Source: Candidatus Brachybacterium merdavium
GTDB taxonomy: Bacteria; Actinomycetota; Actinomycetes; Actinomycetales; Dermabacteraceae
Assembly: GCA_019118275.1 (NCBI GenBank)
Contig: DWZH01000100.1
Span: 1-64,000 of the forward strand
Direction: 5' to 3'
Length of the DNA stretch: 64,000 nucleotides
Both the position numbers and the translations under genes were made by a program. The notes under the pieces were generated by a model that saw only the letters and a list, made by a program, of their open reading frames with translations, had not been told where the DNA came from and made no database searches. How positions within the stretch are numbered: the stretch's first letter is position 1; each line of letters opens with the position of its first letter. Positions 61,631 to 64,000 of this stretch are shown here, piece by piece.

Positions 61631-63406
61631 ATGCAGACCCACACCTACGACGTGGTGATCGTCGGCGCCGGAGGCGCCGGCATGCGCGCCGCCCTGGAGT
61701 CCTCCACGCGTGCCCGCACCGCGGTCGTCACCAAGCTCTACCCCACGCGCTCACACACCGGCGCGGCCCAGGGCGGCATGTGCGCCGCGCTGGCCAACGT
61801 CGAGGAGGACAACTGGGAGTGGCACACCTACGACACCATCAAGGGCGGTGACTACCTCGTCGATCAGGACGCCGCTGAGGTGATGGCCAAGGAAGCCATC
61901 GACGCGGTGCTCGACCTGGAGAAGATGGGCCTGCCCTTCAACCGCACCCCGGAGGGCAGGATCGACCAGCGCCGCTTCGGCGGCCATACCCGCGATCACG
62001 GCGAGGCACCCGTGCGCCGCTCCTGCTACGCGGCCGACCGCACCGGGCACATGATCCTGCAGACCCTCTACCAGAACTGCGTCAAGCAGGACGTCGAGTT
62101 CTTCAACGAGTACTACGTGCTCGATGTGCTGATGACCGGCGATCCGCGGTCCGACGAGGGCGTGCGCGCCTCCGGTGTGGTCACCTATGAGCTGGCCACC
62201 GGCGAGATCCACGTGTTCCGCGCGAAGTCGGTGGTGTTCGCCTCGGGCGGTTTCGGCAAGATCTTCAAGACCACCTCCAATGCGCACACCCTGACCGGTG
62301 ACGGCCCGGCAATGGCCCTGCGTCGCGGCATCCCCCTGGAGGACATGGAGTTCTTCCAGTTCCACCCCACGGGCCTGGCCGGCCTGGGCATCCTGCTGTC
62401 GGAGGCGGCCCGGGGTGAGGGTGGCGTCCTGCGCAACAACGACATGGAGCGCTTCATGGAGCGCTACGCACCCACGCTGAAGGACCTCGCTCCCCGTGAC
62501 GTGGTCGCCCGGGCGATGGCCAACGAGGTGCGGGAGGGCCGCGGCGCCGGTCCCAAGAAGGAATACGTCTACCTGGACCTGACCCACCTCGAGCCCTCGC
62601 ACATCGATGCGAAGCTCCCGGACATCACCGAGTTCGCCCGCACCTACCTGGGCGTGGAGCCGTACACGGACCCGATCCCGGTGTTCCCCACCGCGCACTA
62701 CGGCATGGGTGGCATCCCCACCAACATCCAGGGCGAGGTGCTGCGCAATGCCACAGACACCATCCCCGGGCTGTACGCCGCCGGGGAGACCGCCTGCGTG
62801 TCGGTCCATGGCGGCAACCGCCTGGGCACCAACTCGCTGCTGGACATCAACGTCTTCGGCCGCCGCGCCGGCATCGCCGCCGCGGAGCACGCCGAGATGG
62901 TCGAGATGCCGGAGCTGCCCGCGGGCGTGGAGGATCCGACCGTCGAGCTGCTGCAGCGTCTGCGCGACCGTCCCGCGACCGAGGACCGCATCGCCGACAT
63001 CCGCAGCGACCTGCAGGAGACCATGGACACCAACGTCCAGGTCTTCCGCAGCGACGAGACCTGTCGCCAGGCCCTGGCCGACATCGTCGAGCTCAAGAAG
63101 CGCTACGAGACGGTCGCCATCCAGGACAAGGGGATGCGCTACAACCTGGATCTGATGGAGGCCGTCGAGCTCGGCTTCCTGCTGGATCTGGCCGAGGTCG
63201 TCGCGCTCGGTGCGCTCTACCGCAAGGAGTCCCGCGGCGGGCACTTCCGCGAGGACTACGAGTCGCGTGACGACGCGACCTTCCTGCACCACACGATGGC
63301 CTACCGCACCCTGGACGGGGAGGAGGGCTCCGAGGGCACCTCCATCCGTCTGGGGACCAAGCCGGTCGTCATCACCCGCTACGAGCCGAAGGAGCGTACG
63401 TTCTGA
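61631..63406 (+). CDS. sdhA: succinate dehydrogenase flavoprotein subunit
   Basis: [80 protein letters not shown]. Confidence 0.97.
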   Translation: MQTHTYDVVIVGAGGAGMRAALESSTRARTAVVTKLYPTRSHTGAAQGGMCAALANVEEDNWEWHTYDTIKGGDYLVDQDAAEVMAKEAIDAVLDLEKMGLPFNRTPEGRIDQRRFGGHTRDHGEAPVRRSCYAADRTGHMILQTLYQNCVKQDVEFFNEYYVLDVLMTGDPRSDEGVRASGVVTYELATGEIHVFRAKSVVFASGGFGKIFKTTSNAHTLTGDGPAMALRRGIPLEDMEFFQFHPTGLAGLGILLSEAARGEGGVLRNNDMERFMERYAPTLKDLAPRDVVARAMANEVREGRGAGPKKEYVYLDLTHLEPSHIDAKLPDITEFARTYLGVEPYTDPIPVFPTAHYGMGGIPTNIQGEVLRNATDTIPGLYAAGETACVSVHGGNRLGTNSLLDINVFGRRAGIAAAEHAEMVEMPELPAGVEDPTVELLQRLRDRPATEDRIADIRSDLQETMDTNVQVFRSDETCRQALADIVELKKRYETVAIQDKGMRYNLDLMEAVELGFLLDLAEVVALGALYRKESRGGHFREDYESRDDATFLHHTMAYRTLDGEEGSEGTSIRLGTKPVVITRYEPKERTF

Positions 63407-64000
63407 TGACCGCTGTCGCCGAGAAGACCCCGGCCCCCGAGGCCGGCGCCGACGAGATCCCCACGTTCGATGTCACCCTGCGCATCTCCCGTTTCAACCC
63501 GGAGTCGGAGCAGGGCTCCTACTGGCAGGACTTCACCGTCACCATGCACGGCACCGACCGGGTGCTGGACGCCATGCACGAGATCAAGTGGCACCTGGAC
63601 GGGTCCCTGACCTTCCGCCGCTCCTGCGCGCACGGCATCTGCGGCTCGGACGCGATGCGGATCAACGGTCGCAACCGTCTGGCCTGCAAGACGCTGCTGA
63701 AGGACCTCGACATCAGCAAGCCCATCACCGTCGAGCCGATCAAGGGGCTGCCGGTCGAGAAGGACCTGATCGTCGACATGGAGCCGTTCTTCGACTCCTA
63801 CAAGGAGATCATGCCGTTCCTGGTCGCCAGCGGCCAGGAGCCCAGCCGGGAGCGGCTGCAGTCCGCGGAGCAGCGTGAGCGCTTCGACGACACCACCAAG
63901 TGCATCCTGTGCGCCGCCTGCACCTCCTCGTGCCCGGTGTTCTGGACCGACGGGCAGTACTTCGGTCCGGCTGCCATCGTCAACGCCCATCGCTTCATCT
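63406..64000 (+). CDS. sdhB: succinate dehydrogenase iron-sulfur subunit (3' truncated by window)
   Basis: Own translation from ATG 63406 ([30 protein letters not shown]...SCAHGICGSDAMRINGRNRLACKTLL...CILCAACTSSCPVFW); missing from the supplied + strand ORF list because it runs off the end. Confidence 0.95.
   Translation, partial: MTAVAEKTPAPEAGADEIPTFDVTLRISRFNPESEQGSYWQDFTVTMHGTDRVLDAMHEIKWHLDGSLTFRRSCAHGICGSDAMRINGRNRLACKTLLKDLDISKPITVEPIKGLPVEKDLIVDMEPFFDSYKEIMPFLVASGQEPSRERLQSAEQRERFDDTTKCILCAACTSSCPVFWTDGQYFGPAAIVNAHRFI

Noticed and set aside
61751-63292. 513-aa - strand ORF opposite sdhA
   Set aside because: Antisense to unmistakable SdhA.

Overview
High-GC actinobacterial chromosome segment; a Micrococcales/Dermabacteraceae-like host is an inference, with no rRNA or tRNA in the window to confirm it. 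The right half is a conserved backbone: purK-purE, a two-component system, a class III cyclase, birA, the acyl-CoA carboxylase cluster, lpdA, nucleoside salvage genes with a BMP-type nucleoside ABC transporter, manC and sdhCDAB. From memory, the gene order resembles M. tuberculosis Rv3264c-Rv3319. About 30 kb of surface-glycan genes (about 520-31535) lie between the TIGR03089-like gene and purEK. This island holds (i) a galactofuranan module (glf, GlfT2-like, GlfT1-like, Wzm/Wzt ABC exporter), (ii) homologues for all five steps to a UDP-2,3-diacetamido-2,3-dideoxy-mannuronic acid-type sugar, (iii) many glycosyltransferases, including a tandem two-GT fusion, (iv) two paralogous DUF6541-like membrane proteins, two acyltransferases and an MsbA/PglK-like ABC flippase. 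Other notable items: a highly structured 359-bp intergenic region with a 19-bp tandem array, a 24-bp inverted repeat and a 32-bp duplication; a uridine-kinase-like/NUDIX fusion; an M20 amidohydrolase interrupted by one in-frame amber codon; and a perfect 18-bp stem-loop between the nucleoside-binding lipoprotein and the rest of its ABC operon. All calls come from reading the sequence and supplied translations; no database search was run.
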